DNA of 51,958 nucleotides from Bacteroidales bacterium (GCA_018400955.1 JAGYLH010000011.1:1-51958); one strand, 5' to 3'. Positions 38,901-48,234 are shown, counted from the stretch's first letter. Numbers and translations are program-made. Notes: a model not told the origin generated them from the sequence alone.

Positions 38901-39792
38901 TACGTTTTCCGGGATGTGCATCATCAACGGTCAGAAAATAAAAGGTGGTATCAGTGTAAAAGTTTATTTTGTGGGAAACGCGGTTGGTTAGCGGATTAAA
39001 AGCAACTGCCACAGGGCTTTGGCCATAAAAAAGTATGTAGTCGCCTTCATCAAAAACACCATCTGATTCACCATGCACATAAATGGCATTCTCGGCCAGG
39101 TCGTCAATCCTGCTAACACTGTTGCTTTCGGGAAGCATGCCTATACCATTGCCAAATAATCGCAGTTTTTGCGGATCAATTGCGGCAGGGTCAATTCCCA
39201 TGGCCTGCAATTGAGCAAAGTCAATTTTATAAATACCGCTTTGCTGCACCCCTATTTTGTACCAATCGCCCGAGCTCAAAACAGATTGTTCTGCATAATC
39301 GGGCATAGGTTCGTCAAATTGCATACGGGCATCTTCAATTTCGTAACCCAATGTAAAACGCTGCAAACGTTCCATTATGCCATTCCGATTCCTTAATGGC
39401 ATCACTCGGACTCCTTCTGCTATGCTATATGCCTGGGTTGCCTGCATGAATTGCACATCGAACTCCTCCCCTATCAAATCGGCATCAATTAGGATGGAGG
39501 CTACTGATGCAGGCACCGTATCAAACACCAGGTTAAGCAATTCGGCGTGGGCAAAAAATTCAGATGTTTCGCTTTGGATGGCTGCCACAAACCAGGGCAA
39601 CAAGCCTGTATGTGCTTGGGTAATTGATTGCTCCGCTGTTAGCACAGCGTTGTGGTTCCCCGGCTTAATGCTTATGTACTCGGCTTGATTCCAGGGAATG
39701 TCGAAGTTCTCCATTTTCTGGGCATAGCCACTTGAAAAAATGAAAGCGGATAGCAGAAAAATTAAAAGTGTAAATATTTTTGTCATTTTCAA
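35968..39792 (-). CDS. porU: T9SS C25-family sortase, PorU type, copy 2
   Basis: A 1274-residue protein with a signal peptide (MKMTKIFTLLIFLLSAFIFSSGYAQ split at AQ). A long beta-rich N-terminal part is followed by a gingipain-like C25 domain with the catalytic His near residue 785 (NYTGHGG) and Cys near 819 (ITATCEFSRYD). The end carries an immunoglobulin-like and FlgD-like tail (NKPNPFSDRTTF, then SSGLYVYRFQL), itself like a T9SS C-terminal domain. PorU cuts the sorting domain from T9SS cargo and joins the cargo to surface lipopolysaccharide. Both catalytic residues are retained. A second full-length paralogue lies directly upstream. Confidence 0.88.
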   Translation of the reverse strand: MKMTKIFTLLIFLLSAFIFSSGYAQKMENFDIPWNQAEYISIKPGNHNAVLTAEQSITQAHTGLLPWFVAAIQSETSEFFAHAELLNLVFDTVPASVASILIDADLIGEEFDVQFMQATQAYSIAEGVRVMPLRNRNGIMERLQRFTLGYEIEDARMQFDEPMPDYAEQSVLSSGDWYKIGVQQSGIYKIDFAQLQAMGIDPAAIDPQKLRLFGNGIGMLPESNSVSRIDDLAENAIYVHGESDGVFDEGDYILFYGQSPVAVAFNPLTNRVSHKINFYTDTTFYFLTVDDAHPGKRIEEKPQASGPVDFEVTRHLAYQYHENDLNNLLASGREWYGEQFSVLSPSLDVSFDFPGLLPDMPVHLQAHFVGRSVTEDMHFDLEVNAEQVIDLTLLRRVTSNESLHARESIRMAQFNASEPQLNVRVNFFANDNGSQGWLNYIRINAWCQLHFGGGQFAFSNPELLGAESISRFTISGNGQDAMLWDVTNPLDIASQQYNTVEGGISFVANTADVVRKYLLFDNSQIMEIASARKIPNQNLHAIHDAEYLIVTDPLFTESANELAAFHTEHQGLDVKVVNVKEIYNEFGNGAPDITALRDFVRMVYLRSNQNLKYLLLFGDASYDYKDRVHNNTNRVPTYQALESLRETASWVTDDYFGLMGYTEGYLMAGTLDIGIGRFPVNTTAEAELLVSKVKHYMIPSKAVAADWRNVIAFVGDDEDNNLHLDQAEALSRIVDTARNILNINKIYFDAYPRQNVAGGYRFPDANKAFVDRINNGALLINYTGHGGVNGLADERVLTIPDIVGLDNINNMPFFITATCEFSRYDNPEFVSAGERLVLNPNGGGIALMTTTRLAFAHSNFFLNRKIYGALFNSEKAEINRLGDAMRISKSPSNASVYNFVLLGDPALRPASPERRIETSSFNNVDVSVRQDTIQALMLVDVRGKVTHANGLIDQDFNGYLYPKVFDKKTIYRTLGNSNSSQPTNFSYHDRLIYSGKVTVKDGLFSFSFPVPRDIAYQYGTGRISYYAVDTVTFADASGQFSGLTIGGLAEDVALDQTGPAIDLYLNRPDFESGDLLRNEVVVFAQITDPQGVNHLGVGIGRDMMGYLNNNTALAYNLNDKFVPDVDNYTSGTLKLTLPWLENGEHSFKLKAWDLHNNSSEHEVFFVIDDQAELILSKLHNKPNPFSDRTTFVFEHNKVGGTVDLQLDIFRMDGQLVTSLESKNLIMLNQYVSLDWDGRDANGQLLSSGLYVYRFQLTDETGKQIIAHQKLMIAR

Positions 39793-39814
39793 TAAGCTGT
39801 ATGCTTTGGGATTA

Positions 39815-39822
39815 CAAAGATA
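39815..39822 (-). promoter_or_regulatory. -7 element (TATCTTTG) upstream of the second porU gene
   Basis: An exact TAnnTTTG match on the minus strand 22 bp upstream of the start at 39792, in the 175-bp gap between the two porU genes. It suggests that the downstream copy is not only expressed from the upstream gene. Confidence 0.5.
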
Positions 39823-39967
39823 CTATTTTCATACTGGCCTATAACTCATATAGAGGCGATAATTCAACTGATCACAACTGCATCAGCTTTTCATATAAAC
39901 GATCCAACCTAATATTTGTTGCAAGCAATCATACTTCCTTACAAAAAATAAGAAATAATTTTTAACT

Positions 39968-42900
39968 CTATTGGTGAAATATAAACTTGGAGCGCAATTC
40001 ATTTTTCTCCCCACGTTCATTGGTAACTAGTAAGCGATACACATACAGTCCGCTGGCAATTTTATATCCTGAATCATTTGAGGCATCCCAGCGTATGGGT
40101 GTGCTGCGATAGCTTCCGGGGATAATGGTTTTTGCAATGGTGTGTATCAGCATACCATTCATATTAAAAATTTGAATTTCAACTTCCAGTGTACGTCCGG
40201 CCTGGTTGTGTTCAAAAACAAAATAAGTTTCAAAGTTGAAAGGGTTGGGGTAGTTCATCAGTTGCTCAATGGCCATTTGTTCGCTGTTTACTACCACGAA
40301 ATCAATGGCGGCCTCATTGGAATTGTTAAATACATCCCACACTTTGAGGCGGAGGTTATGCTGGCCTTCATTCAATCCAAAAAAAGGATAGGCTATTGTT
40401 CCTGAGGCACTTTCATCAAGATCTGCACCAAAAAAATCATTCACGATGGCACTCAATTCTGTTTCACCTGTAATGGTGGCCACAATATCATGCCCAATGC
40501 CTGCCCCCGTAGTGTTTATGCCACTTTCATCGCTTATGTGGGCGAGCATTACAGGTCTTTCATCAGTAATATCGCCACTTTTAAAAGTGGTATCATTCAT
40601 GAACAGCCTGATTTCCGGGCCACGATCATCAGCAACAGCGTTTTCATTGAACCCACCTACCATAATGCCTTCATAGGCACCATAAGCATCAATTTCATAA
40701 TTGGTAGCATAATAGCTTATGCGCCCTGTGCCATAATTATAGGCAATATCCTTGGGCACCAAAAAAGAGAACTCAAAATGGCCGTTGACCACACTGGCTT
40801 TGCCCTGGTAGATGATGCTCTTGCGCGCAGTAAAGCTCTGCTCAGACCCATTTTCATCCCCTTTAGTAACGATTTCACTTTTTTTGTCGAACACTGTCGG
40901 GTAAACTACCCCATTAAACCCACTGTGCAAATTGCCTGCGTCGTCTGTGATTTGGCCGGCAATGGTTACCATATCAAGGCCACGGATAGTATCTTGCCGT
41001 GTGCCTACTGCGCGCCCATTGATATGTGTTGTAACAACCCGCTCGGTGGGATAGGCCATTTGCAATGCCGGATCGCCCAGCAGTACAAACTTGCGATCGT
41101 TGGCATCGCCATTGAGTTTGGCCTTTCGGATTATATCACCAAAACGGGGATATTCACCATTCACTTTCTGAAACATATTGTTATTGAAAACAGCCCTGTT
41201 AAGCAACAGATTGGCTGAAGCAAAGGTGGCCCTTGCGGTAGTAAACATAGCAATGGCACCACCACGCGGATTGAGTATTACCAACTCACCGGCCGAAGTA
41301 CGTTCTGCATCATCGTAGCGACTAAACTCGCAGGTTGCTGTTATGAATACCGGCATTTTATCGGTGTTGCGCCAGGAGGTGATATCTGCAATTTGCAAGA
41401 TTTGTTCCTCGGCCCAGCCTACTTCGCCTCCATGACCTGAATAGTTTATGATTAAGCTTCCTTTTTCGATTCTGCGTGTGATGGCTTCATTCACCTGAGG
41501 TGCTTTTTGTCCGCTCGAAGTGGCGATCTGCTCATAAGCATCCAGGTAAATTTTGTCGATGTTCAAGGCCGGATAGGCTGACTCGAGCAATTGGGAAAGG
41601 TTTTCGGCATCACGCATATGCAGGTTTCCGTCTCCGTCGTCAGCCACAAAGCTCACATAGGTGCGCCAGGGGCCCATGGTTTTATCATCTTTGCGAATGT
41701 ATTCCTCCACCTTATCCACCATTTGCTTAGCTTGCTCTACTGTGCCTACCGGAAAACGGCCAATGCCGATATCCAGTAAGTTAGCAGTTCCACCCCCTTC
41801 CCCATCGTCCAGATAGCCGAAAAAGTCGTCAGTAGCAATAGACGTAACGGTATGTAAAGAGTTGACTGACTGCCAGGTGGGAACAAAATTCGTGTTGCCG
41901 CCTATACGGTCCTTGTAATCGAAAGAAGCGTCACCAAAAAGCAGAAGGTAACGGATTTGCTTGCCCGGATCACTGCTTTGATAGAGCTTGCGCACAAAAT
42001 CACGTATTGCAGATATATCCTGGCCACCCGACGAAAACTCATTATATACTTTTTGCGGCGTGGTTACATACACTGTAAAGTTGCTTTGGTTGCGGTGAAT
42101 ATCAGCAAGTCGCTCCGCCTCCACCATAAACTCCTCTGTTGTCAGAATCAGGTAATCAATATTTCGCAAGGCATGCAGGTTTTGATTGGGCAGCTGTTCC
42201 ACAAATTCAATGGGATGGTAAAAGCTACCGTCAAATGCGAGGTATTCACGCAACATATCGCCTTGTGAACGCCATGTTTTGGTATTTCCGGATTGGGTGG
42301 TATTCACTGTTTGTGGATTTACCGGATTGGTTACGTCCCAAACTGTTAGTTGCTGTGGTGCATTGGCCAGGCGGTACTCATTCACTTTTGCCTCGCCATG
42401 TGTATCAGGGTTTCTGAAAAGCAACTGCTGACCGCCAAAGCGAAGCTGACGCCAGGCATTCACACTGATATAATCGAGCCATCCACGGGATGTATTGGCG
42501 GTGCGGTTGTACTTGAGGCTAATTTTTATATTTGACGAAACGGGCATTGCCTCAAAAGTTGTCGATCCTGAACTGGCAAACCCATAGCCAGTAGGTGAAA
42601 CCATGTTAAATGAGAAACTTGCATGTTGTTGGTCGTTGAACAACCATTGAAAACTGGCAGGGTTAAAGTTCCTTGAAGCAACTTCTGATTTCACTTGGAT
42701 TGGTTTGCTTGTAACGATGTCCATAAAAGCGAAATCAAAATGCTGGAGCAGATTGAAATCAAAAATTTCGCCATACCAGGTACGACCCATATTAATCAGG
42801 TTGAAAAGGTCCTGCTCATAAACCTGATAATCCAAAAAATCAGTAACTATATCTGTTGGTTCAGCTGATGGCGAGTTGCCGGGCTGCATACGCTTGCCGG

Positions 42901-43777
42901 GGCCAAGGTCGGCAGTGAGAAAGAAATAAGTATAGTCTTCGTAGTAATTTTTCTGATGTTCAAAATAATTGGTCACCTCATTAAATTTCCATGTGACTGG
43001 CCCACGGCCATAGAACAAAATTTCATCATTGGGATCGAAACTGCCATCCCCCTCACCTGTTATTATTACCGGATTTTCCACCAGGTCTTCATATCTGAAT
43101 GAAGCATTCGATTCAGGCAATACACCACCACCATTGCCATAAATGCGGATATTACGCGGATCGATACTGCCTGGGTTAAGCCCCATCTGCTGCAAATCAC
43201 TATATGTGACCCGGTGAACACCCGATTGGCTACTCCTGAATTTATACCAATTCCCATTTGAAAGCACCGAATTGTCAATAAAAGTCTGCTGATCACGCTG
43301 CATAACAAATGGACTAAGCTCGAGCTCTACAGACATGTGAAACGACAGCAGGCGCTCAATTTTACCAGTTTGGGGATTGGTCCTGAAAGGCAGCACATGC
43401 AATCCGGCATTGATATCGTGCCTTGCTTTACCAATACTTACCCTTGTTTGAAAAACTGTGTCGGGTTTTAGCCCCTGAAGCAGGTGCAAAGCATTGCCAT
43501 GCAGTGGCTCAACCACTAAAGAATCTAGTGAGGGAATGAGTTGCAGTCCCAGATCATAAACCGGAAAAGCATCGTAGAACCAAGGCACCCAAAAAGACTC
43601 AGCATCATAGGTGGCGCCTTCAAAATACATTCTTTTCAGGGTTTCATGGCCAGGCATATGAAGTGTGTCATTAGGCTCCCAAACAATTGAATGATGCTTG
43701 CTGTAAAAGGGCTGATTTTGCGCAGAAAGGTGCTGAGCAACTAGTAAGGAAAAAAACAGGAAAATGACATACCTCAT
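39968..43777 (-). CDS. porU: T9SS C25-family sortase, PorU type, copy 1
   Basis: 1269 residues from the start at 43777 (MRYVIFLFFSLLVAQHLSAQ, a clear signal peptide). The frame is open 81 codons further upstream, but that extension is not signal-like and covers the -7 element at 43818. Domain order equals that of copy 2: an N-terminal beta region, then a C25 domain with His in NYSGHGG and Cys in ITATCEFSRYDD, and a FlgD-like C-terminal domain (NYPNPFNFET, then ASGLYVYRLLV). Both copies are full length with catalytic residues, and they differ considerably, so the duplication is old. Which of the two is the main sortase cannot be told here. Confidence 0.87.
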   Translation of the reverse strand: MRYVIFLFFSLLVAQHLSAQNQPFYSKHHSIVWEPNDTLHMPGHETLKRMYFEGATYDAESFWVPWFYDAFPVYDLGLQLIPSLDSLVVEPLHGNALHLLQGLKPDTVFQTRVSIGKARHDINAGLHVLPFRTNPQTGKIERLLSFHMSVELELSPFVMQRDQQTFIDNSVLSNGNWYKFRSSQSGVHRVTYSDLQQMGLNPGSIDPRNIRIYGNGGGVLPESNASFRYEDLVENPVIITGEGDGSFDPNDEILFYGRGPVTWKFNEVTNYFEHQKNYYEDYTYFFLTADLGPGKRMQPGNSPSAEPTDIVTDFLDYQVYEQDLFNLINMGRTWYGEIFDFNLLQHFDFAFMDIVTSKPIQVKSEVASRNFNPASFQWLFNDQQHASFSFNMVSPTGYGFASSGSTTFEAMPVSSNIKISLKYNRTANTSRGWLDYISVNAWRQLRFGGQQLLFRNPDTHGEAKVNEYRLANAPQQLTVWDVTNPVNPQTVNTTQSGNTKTWRSQGDMLREYLAFDGSFYHPIEFVEQLPNQNLHALRNIDYLILTTEEFMVEAERLADIHRNQSNFTVYVTTPQKVYNEFSSGGQDISAIRDFVRKLYQSSDPGKQIRYLLLFGDASFDYKDRIGGNTNFVPTWQSVNSLHTVTSIATDDFFGYLDDGEGGGTANLLDIGIGRFPVGTVEQAKQMVDKVEEYIRKDDKTMGPWRTYVSFVADDGDGNLHMRDAENLSQLLESAYPALNIDKIYLDAYEQIATSSGQKAPQVNEAITRRIEKGSLIINYSGHGGEVGWAEEQILQIADITSWRNTDKMPVFITATCEFSRYDDAERTSAGELVILNPRGGAIAMFTTARATFASANLLLNRAVFNNNMFQKVNGEYPRFGDIIRKAKLNGDANDRKFVLLGDPALQMAYPTERVVTTHINGRAVGTRQDTIRGLDMVTIAGQITDDAGNLHSGFNGVVYPTVFDKKSEIVTKGDENGSEQSFTARKSIIYQGKASVVNGHFEFSFLVPKDIAYNYGTGRISYYATNYEIDAYGAYEGIMVGGFNENAVADDRGPEIRLFMNDTTFKSGDITDERPVMLAHISDESGINTTGAGIGHDIVATITGETELSAIVNDFFGADLDESASGTIAYPFFGLNEGQHNLRLKVWDVFNNSNEAAIDFVVVNSEQMAIEQLMNYPNPFNFETYFVFEHNQAGRTLEVEIQIFNMNGMLIHTIAKTIIPGSYRSTPIRWDASNDSGYKIASGLYVYRLLVTNERGEKNELRSKFIFHQ

Positions 43778-43817
43778 TTTGTAATATGTTGGTTTATAAT
43801 TCCCTATGTTGTCATGC

Positions 43818-43825
43818 CAAACATA
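43818..43825 (-). promoter_or_regulatory. -7 element (TATGTTTG) upstream of the first porU gene
   Basis: An exact TAnnTTTG match on the minus strand, 40 bp upstream of the chosen start at 43777. It supports that start over the longer open frame. Confidence 0.5.
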
Positions 43826-44295
43826 AACTATTGCCAAAATATCTGGTTTAAAAATGGAAATAAACCGCGATGGCCCGCTCTTGTTTATCGGACAACTTAG
43901 TGCATTAAACGCAACTAAAAACAAAATATTGCAAGCTTTTTCATATCCCCATAAGTAAAACCCTGCATGGCCATGCTTCTGGAATAACATCCCAATAAAA
44001 CCCCTCAGAAATCTATACAAAAGAAAAAGCCGTTTTGTCCCTGATTGATTTCCAAAAAGGTTGTATAATTGTACCCTGAAAAATCAGAAGTTGTTTGGGT
44101 TTTGTTTTTGATCTTTTTTATTGTGAATCAAACACTCAAATAGCTTTAAAAATCAGGCAGAAGGAAAATTTATAGGGCATTCGCTTAAGAGATTTGCCGG
44201 TTTTTTTAGAAATGCTTGAGAAATTATGGGGTACACAATAAGGTAAAGGATAAAACCAAAACGCTTTCTAAGCCTTAAAACTATTGTTGGGATTC
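43826..44295. other. Divergent intergenic region between porU and the PorP/SprF gene
   Basis: 470 bp of AT-rich sequence with no supported gene. The open upstream extension of the porU frame covers part of it. No array-type hairpins were seen. Confidence 0.5.
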
Positions 44296-45296
44296 ATGGT
44301 CAGTCGAAAACTGTTAGCTTTATTAATCATGATGGTAATTACGCAAAATGCTTTGTTTGCGCAAGATGCAGCGTTTTCGCAGTTTTATGCCAATCCCCTG
44401 TTTTTAAACCCTGCCTTGACCGGATCAACGGAATGTGGGCGCCTTCATTTGAATTACCGCAACCAATGGCCCTCTATTTCAAATGCCTTTGTAACTTATA
44501 GTGTAAGCTACGACCAAAGCCTGGATGCCATCAACAGTGGGTTTGGCTTTCTGGTAATGGCCGACCAGCAGGGCGATGCAGCTTATAACCGCACCAGCGT
44601 TGGCGGATCGTATGCCTACACAGCCAAATTAAGCAATTCCGCTATGCTCTCCTTTGGGATAAAGGCTGCCTATTATCAGGAAAAACTCAATTGGCAAAAA
44701 CTGATTTTTGCTGACCAAATCAATACTTCTACCGGAAACATCGCTGCCAGAAGTGACGAAAGCCCACCTAACCAAACAGATGTTTCCACTGTTGATTTTG
44801 GTGCAGGCCTGATGCTGGCTTTCGATGATATGTTTTTGTTGGGCTGAGTGCTGACCACCTTACACAGCCCAATTTATCATTTTACAACGATCCCGACAGC
44901 AAATTGCCGTTTAAGCTTACCGCCCACGCAGGCACTGTAATCAATGTGTCGCAAGGCATGATCGGAGGCGCTTATGAGGGTGATATTCTTTTGCAGCCGA
45001 ATTTACTTTTTCAGCAGCAGGGAAATTTCACCCAATTAAATGCCGGCCTTTATGCCGTAAAATACCCATTTGTGCTCGGCGGCTGGTTCAGGCACAATTT
45101 CGAAAACCCTGATGCAGCCATCGTTCTGGCAGGCATTACCTGGCAAAATTTTCGCTTTGCTTATAGCTTTGATATCAGCCTTTCGCAAATTGGAATGCCC
45201 GGTGGCGGGGCGCACGAAATATCTTTTGCCTGGGATTTTTGCATTTATCGTGAATCAAAAAGAAGAATACGCACAATAAAATCTCCCTCTTTTTAG
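44296..45296 (+). pseudogene. PorP/SprF-family T9SS membrane protein, one frameshift
   Basis: Start ATG 44296 with signal peptide (LLALLIMMVITQNALFAQ). The first frame shows the family opening AAFSQFYANPLFLNPALTGS and ends early in the T-run at 44830-44836. One extra T would continue the frame as FFVGLSADHLTQPNLSFYN and lead into the second frame, which ends at 45296 after SFDISLSQIGMPGGGAHEISF. The joined protein of about 334 residues is normal for the family. PorP/SprF proteins are outer-membrane partners of the T9SS that hold surface proteins. A homopolymer sequencing error is the likeliest cause; the gene is probably intact in the cell. Confidence 0.82.
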
Positions 45297-45335
45297 TTAA
45301 TACCCAAATGATTTTGCTAAAAACTTTTAATAGAA

Positions 45336-46811
45336 ATGCTTAGAATCAACAAATTAATCACAACAATCCTCCTCATTGCAGGTGTTGCTTTCATGGCTTC
45401 ATGCCGAAAAGAGCGTTCCCTCTCAACCGGCTGGCCATATAATGACCCAAAAACGGGTGGTTTTGAGAAAGCTAGTAGCAAGGAACAAATTACCGGGCCC
45501 GGTTTGGTAGCCATCGAAGGCGGAACGTTTTTGATGGGTGCCACCCATGAAGACTTGCTTTATGAATGGAACAATATGCCCAGGCAAATAACCGTGGCTT
45601 CCTTTTTCATGGACCAAACCGAGGTGAGCAACCTCGATTACCTTGAGTATATTTATTGGCTAAACAGGGTTTATGGCCAAAGTTTCCCACAGGTAGTGCA
45701 AAAAGCACTTCCTGATACATTGGCCTGGCGCGACAGGCTGGCGTACAATGAGCCCCTGATTGAAATTTATTTCAGGCACCCTGCCTACCGCGATTATCCG
45801 GTTGTGGGTGTTAGCTGGCTGCAAGCCAATGATTATGCCAACTGGCGTACCGACAGGGTGAACGAGATGCTATTAATCGAAGCAGGTATCCTCTTTTTTG
45901 ACCCGGATCAACGCGATGAAAATAACTTCAATACTGAAGCCTATCTTGCTGGTCAATATGTTGGCCTGGTTGATGGCGGAATGCCCGATCTCGACCCAAG
46001 TGGCACAGGCGTGCGCAATGTGCGCTTTGAAGATGGTATTTTGCTTCCACGTTATCGCCTGCCTACTGAGGCTGAATGGGAATATGCCGCCTTAGGCCTT
46101 GTTGGTAATACAATGGGAGAACGCATTGTGGAACGTAGAATATACCCCTGGAACGGAGCAGGCCTGCGTACAGACGACAAAAAATATTATGGCAGTTTCG
46201 TTGCCAACTTCAAACGTGGTTCAGGCGACTATATGGGCGTGGCCGGAAATCTAAACGATGGAGCCGCCCTGCCAGCCCCCGTTGGAAGCTATTGGCCTAA
46301 CGATTTTGGCCTCTACAATATGGCCGGTAATGTTTCGGAATGGGTGCAGGATGTGTATCGTCCCCTATCATTTGAAGATATGGCCGATTTTAATCCGGTG
46401 CGTGGTAACGTATTTATGAATAAAGAACGTGATGCCGATGGCTTCCTTGCCGAAAAAGATTCACTTGGCCGCATTCGCTACGTTGAAGTTACCGATGAAG
46501 AAGCCGCCGAGCGCAAAAACTATCGTCAGGCCAACAACATCAACTACCGCGATGGCGACTTCATGTCAACCATTCAGACAGACTGGTCAGACGACCCCAA
46601 TGACCCCGAATCAACCATGAAAATGTACGATTACGCCAGCACTTCGCTTGTATCGGACAAATCAAGGGTTTATAAAGGTGGTTCATGGGCCGACAGGGCT
46701 TATTTCATGAGCCCGGGCACCCGCAGGTTCCTCAACGAGAATGAAGCCTCACCATCCATTGGCTTCCGTTGTGCCATGAATAAAGTTGGTGGTTCATTTT
46801 CAGGTAGATAA
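45336..46811 (+). CDS. gldJ: Gliding/T9SS lipoprotein GldJ
   Basis: A 491-residue lipoprotein with lipobox FMASC (cysteine near residue 23). The following STGWPYNDPKTGGFE is the GldJ opening. The rest is a formylglycine-generating-enzyme-like (SUMF1) fold: GLVAIEGGTFLMGAT, MDQTEVSNLDYLEY, YRLPTEAEWEYAA, YNMAGNVSEWVQDV and GGSWADRAYF. In this role the fold is structural, not enzymatic. GldJ stabilises the GldK ring of the T9SS. It follows the PorP/SprF gene by 39 bp and precedes murF, an order found in other Bacteroidota. Confidence 0.88.
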   Translation: MLRINKLITTILLIAGVAFMASCRKERSLSTGWPYNDPKTGGFEKASSKEQITGPGLVAIEGGTFLMGATHEDLLYEWNNMPRQITVASFFMDQTEVSNLDYLEYIYWLNRVYGQSFPQVVQKALPDTLAWRDRLAYNEPLIEIYFRHPAYRDYPVVGVSWLQANDYANWRTDRVNEMLLIEAGILFFDPDQRDENNFNTEAYLAGQYVGLVDGGMPDLDPSGTGVRNVRFEDGILLPRYRLPTEAEWEYAALGLVGNTMGERIVERRIYPWNGAGLRTDDKKYYGSFVANFKRGSGDYMGVAGNLNDGAALPAPVGSYWPNDFGLYNMAGNVSEWVQDVYRPLSFEDMADFNPVRGNVFMNKERDADGFLAEKDSLGRIRYVEVTDEEAAERKNYRQANNINYRDGDFMSTIQTDWSDDPNDPESTMKMYDYASTSLVSDKSRVYKGGSWADRAYFMSPGTRRFLNENEASPSIGFRCAMNKVGGSFSGR

Positions 46812-46829
46812 TAATTGTTTTAAACATAC

Positions 46830-46869
46830 AAAAAACCCCATCCCTCAAACCATTTGGGATGGGGTTTTT
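46830..46869. terminator. Bidirectional-looking terminator between gldJ and murF
   Basis: AAAACCCCATCCC (46832-46844) pairs perfectly with GGGATGGGGTTTT (46856-46868) with an 11-base loop and flanking A and T runs. It ends only about 16 bp before the murF start codon. Confidence 0.85.
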
Positions 46870-46884
46870 GCTTCCACAGCTACC

Positions 46885-48180
46885 ATGAAAAAAACATTGG
46901 ATGATATTTACGCTTGCTTTCTCGAGCATCCCATCATAAGCACTGACAGCCGAACACCACAAAAAGACAGCCTCTTTTTCGCATTGAAAGGCGAAACCTT
47001 TGATGGAAATCAGTTTGCCATGCAGGCATTGGAAAATGGTGCCGCTTATGCTATCGTTGACAATGAAGATTTACCACATGACGAACGGCTTATAAAGGTA
47101 GGCAATGTTCTTTTGAGTCTTCAAAAACTGGCAGCTCTGCATCGTAGCAAAATGTCGGCCAAAGTGCTGGCAATAACCGGTTCAAACGGCAAGACGACTA
47201 CCAAGGAGATTTGTGCAGCCGTACTTTCAAAAAAATACGATACCATTTACACCAAAGGAAACCTGAACAACCATATTGGAGTTCCACTTACTTTGCTGCG
47301 TCTAACACCCCAAACTGAAATCGCCGTAATCGAAATGGGGGCCAATCATTTGGGTGAAATCAGGCATCTTTGTCAGCTGGCTTCACCTCACTACGGGCTG
47401 ATTACAAATATTGGCAAAGCCCACCTCGAAGGCTTTGGCAGCCTTACGGGTGTTATCAATGCCAAAAGTGAACTCTACACCTATATTGATGACCATATGG
47501 GCATGCTTTTTGTCAATATGGACAATAACTTATTGAATACGCTGTCGCGCAATATCAACCGGTTTACCTATGGCAAGTCGGTACAGGCCGACCTCTACGG
47601 CGAACTCGTTGCCTTGAGCCCCTACCTGCATCTGATTTGGGAACATAAAGGCATGCAATCTCATCTAGAAACCAGCATGATTGGCGCTTACAATCTGGAA
47701 AACATCCTTGCTGCTATTGCCATTGGTTGCTATTTTGGTGTTGATATGGATGACATAGATGAAGCTGTAAAAAGTTATATTCCTGCAAATAATCGTTCGC
47801 AACTACTGCAAACAAAGAACAATCGATTGGTACTGGATGCTTACAATGCCAACCCTGTTAGCATGACTGAAGCCATAAAAAGTTTTGAGCAATTCCGGAA
47901 CCAAAAGCCTTTGTATATTCTTGGAGATATGTTGGAATTAGGGCAGGATAGTAATTTTGAACATGCTGAGATATTAAAACAGCTTAGTGATTTGGATGCC
48001 CGCGAAGTATTGCTGGTTGGTCCGGAATTTGGAAAGGTTTACCGGGGAGATGACTGGTTGGCTTTTGACAACGTAAATGCACTTTGCGAATATCTGAAAA
48101 AAAAGCCCGTAAAAGGGTATGATATCCTTGTAAAAGCATCGCGTGGCATTCAACTTGAAAAAGTGGTTGAATACCTCTAA
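46885..48180 (+). CDS. murF: UDP-N-acetylmuramoyl-tripeptide--D-alanyl-D-alanine ligase
   Basis: 431 residues from ATG 46885 (MKKTLDDIYACF). The open frame reaches further up through the terminator, but that extension is not family-like. Features: the N-terminal uridine-binding part (ISTDSRTPQKDSLFFALKGETFDGN), the P-loop ITGSNGKTTTKE, NLNNHIGVPLTLL, EMGANHLGEI, TNIGKAHLEGF, and the C-terminal VLDAYNANPVSMTEAI and LGDMLELG. It adds D-Ala-D-Ala to the peptidoglycan precursor in the cytoplasm. The gene is intact. Its position after gldJ is typical, but a strong terminator stands directly upstream, which raises a question about its promoter. Confidence 0.94.
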   Translation: MKKTLDDIYACFLEHPIISTDSRTPQKDSLFFALKGETFDGNQFAMQALENGAAYAIVDNEDLPHDERLIKVGNVLLSLQKLAALHRSKMSAKVLAITGSNGKTTTKEICAAVLSKKYDTIYTKGNLNNHIGVPLTLLRLTPQTEIAVIEMGANHLGEIRHLCQLASPHYGLITNIGKAHLEGFGSLTGVINAKSELYTYIDDHMGMLFVNMDNNLLNTLSRNINRFTYGKSVQADLYGELVALSPYLHLIWEHKGMQSHLETSMIGAYNLENILAAIAIGCYFGVDMDDIDEAVKSYIPANNRSQLLQTKNNRLVLDAYNANPVSMTEAIKSFEQFRNQKPLYILGDMLELGQDSNFEHAEILKQLSDLDAREVLLVGPEFGKVYRGDDWLAFDNVNALCEYLKKKPVKGYDILVKASRGIQLEKVVEYL

Positions 48181-48234
48181 AAGCTTTTCAAAGTCGTAAC
48201 AGATAATTAAAATTCTGTTAAACAAACCAATACC

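Noticed and set aside
43778..44020. N-terminal 81-codon extension of the first porU gene
   Set aside because: A proper signal peptide starts at 43777 and a -7 element lies within the extension.
46786..46884. N-terminal extension of murF overlapping gldJ
   Set aside because: It runs through a perfect terminator hairpin and is not like MurF; ATG 46885 gives the usual N-terminus.
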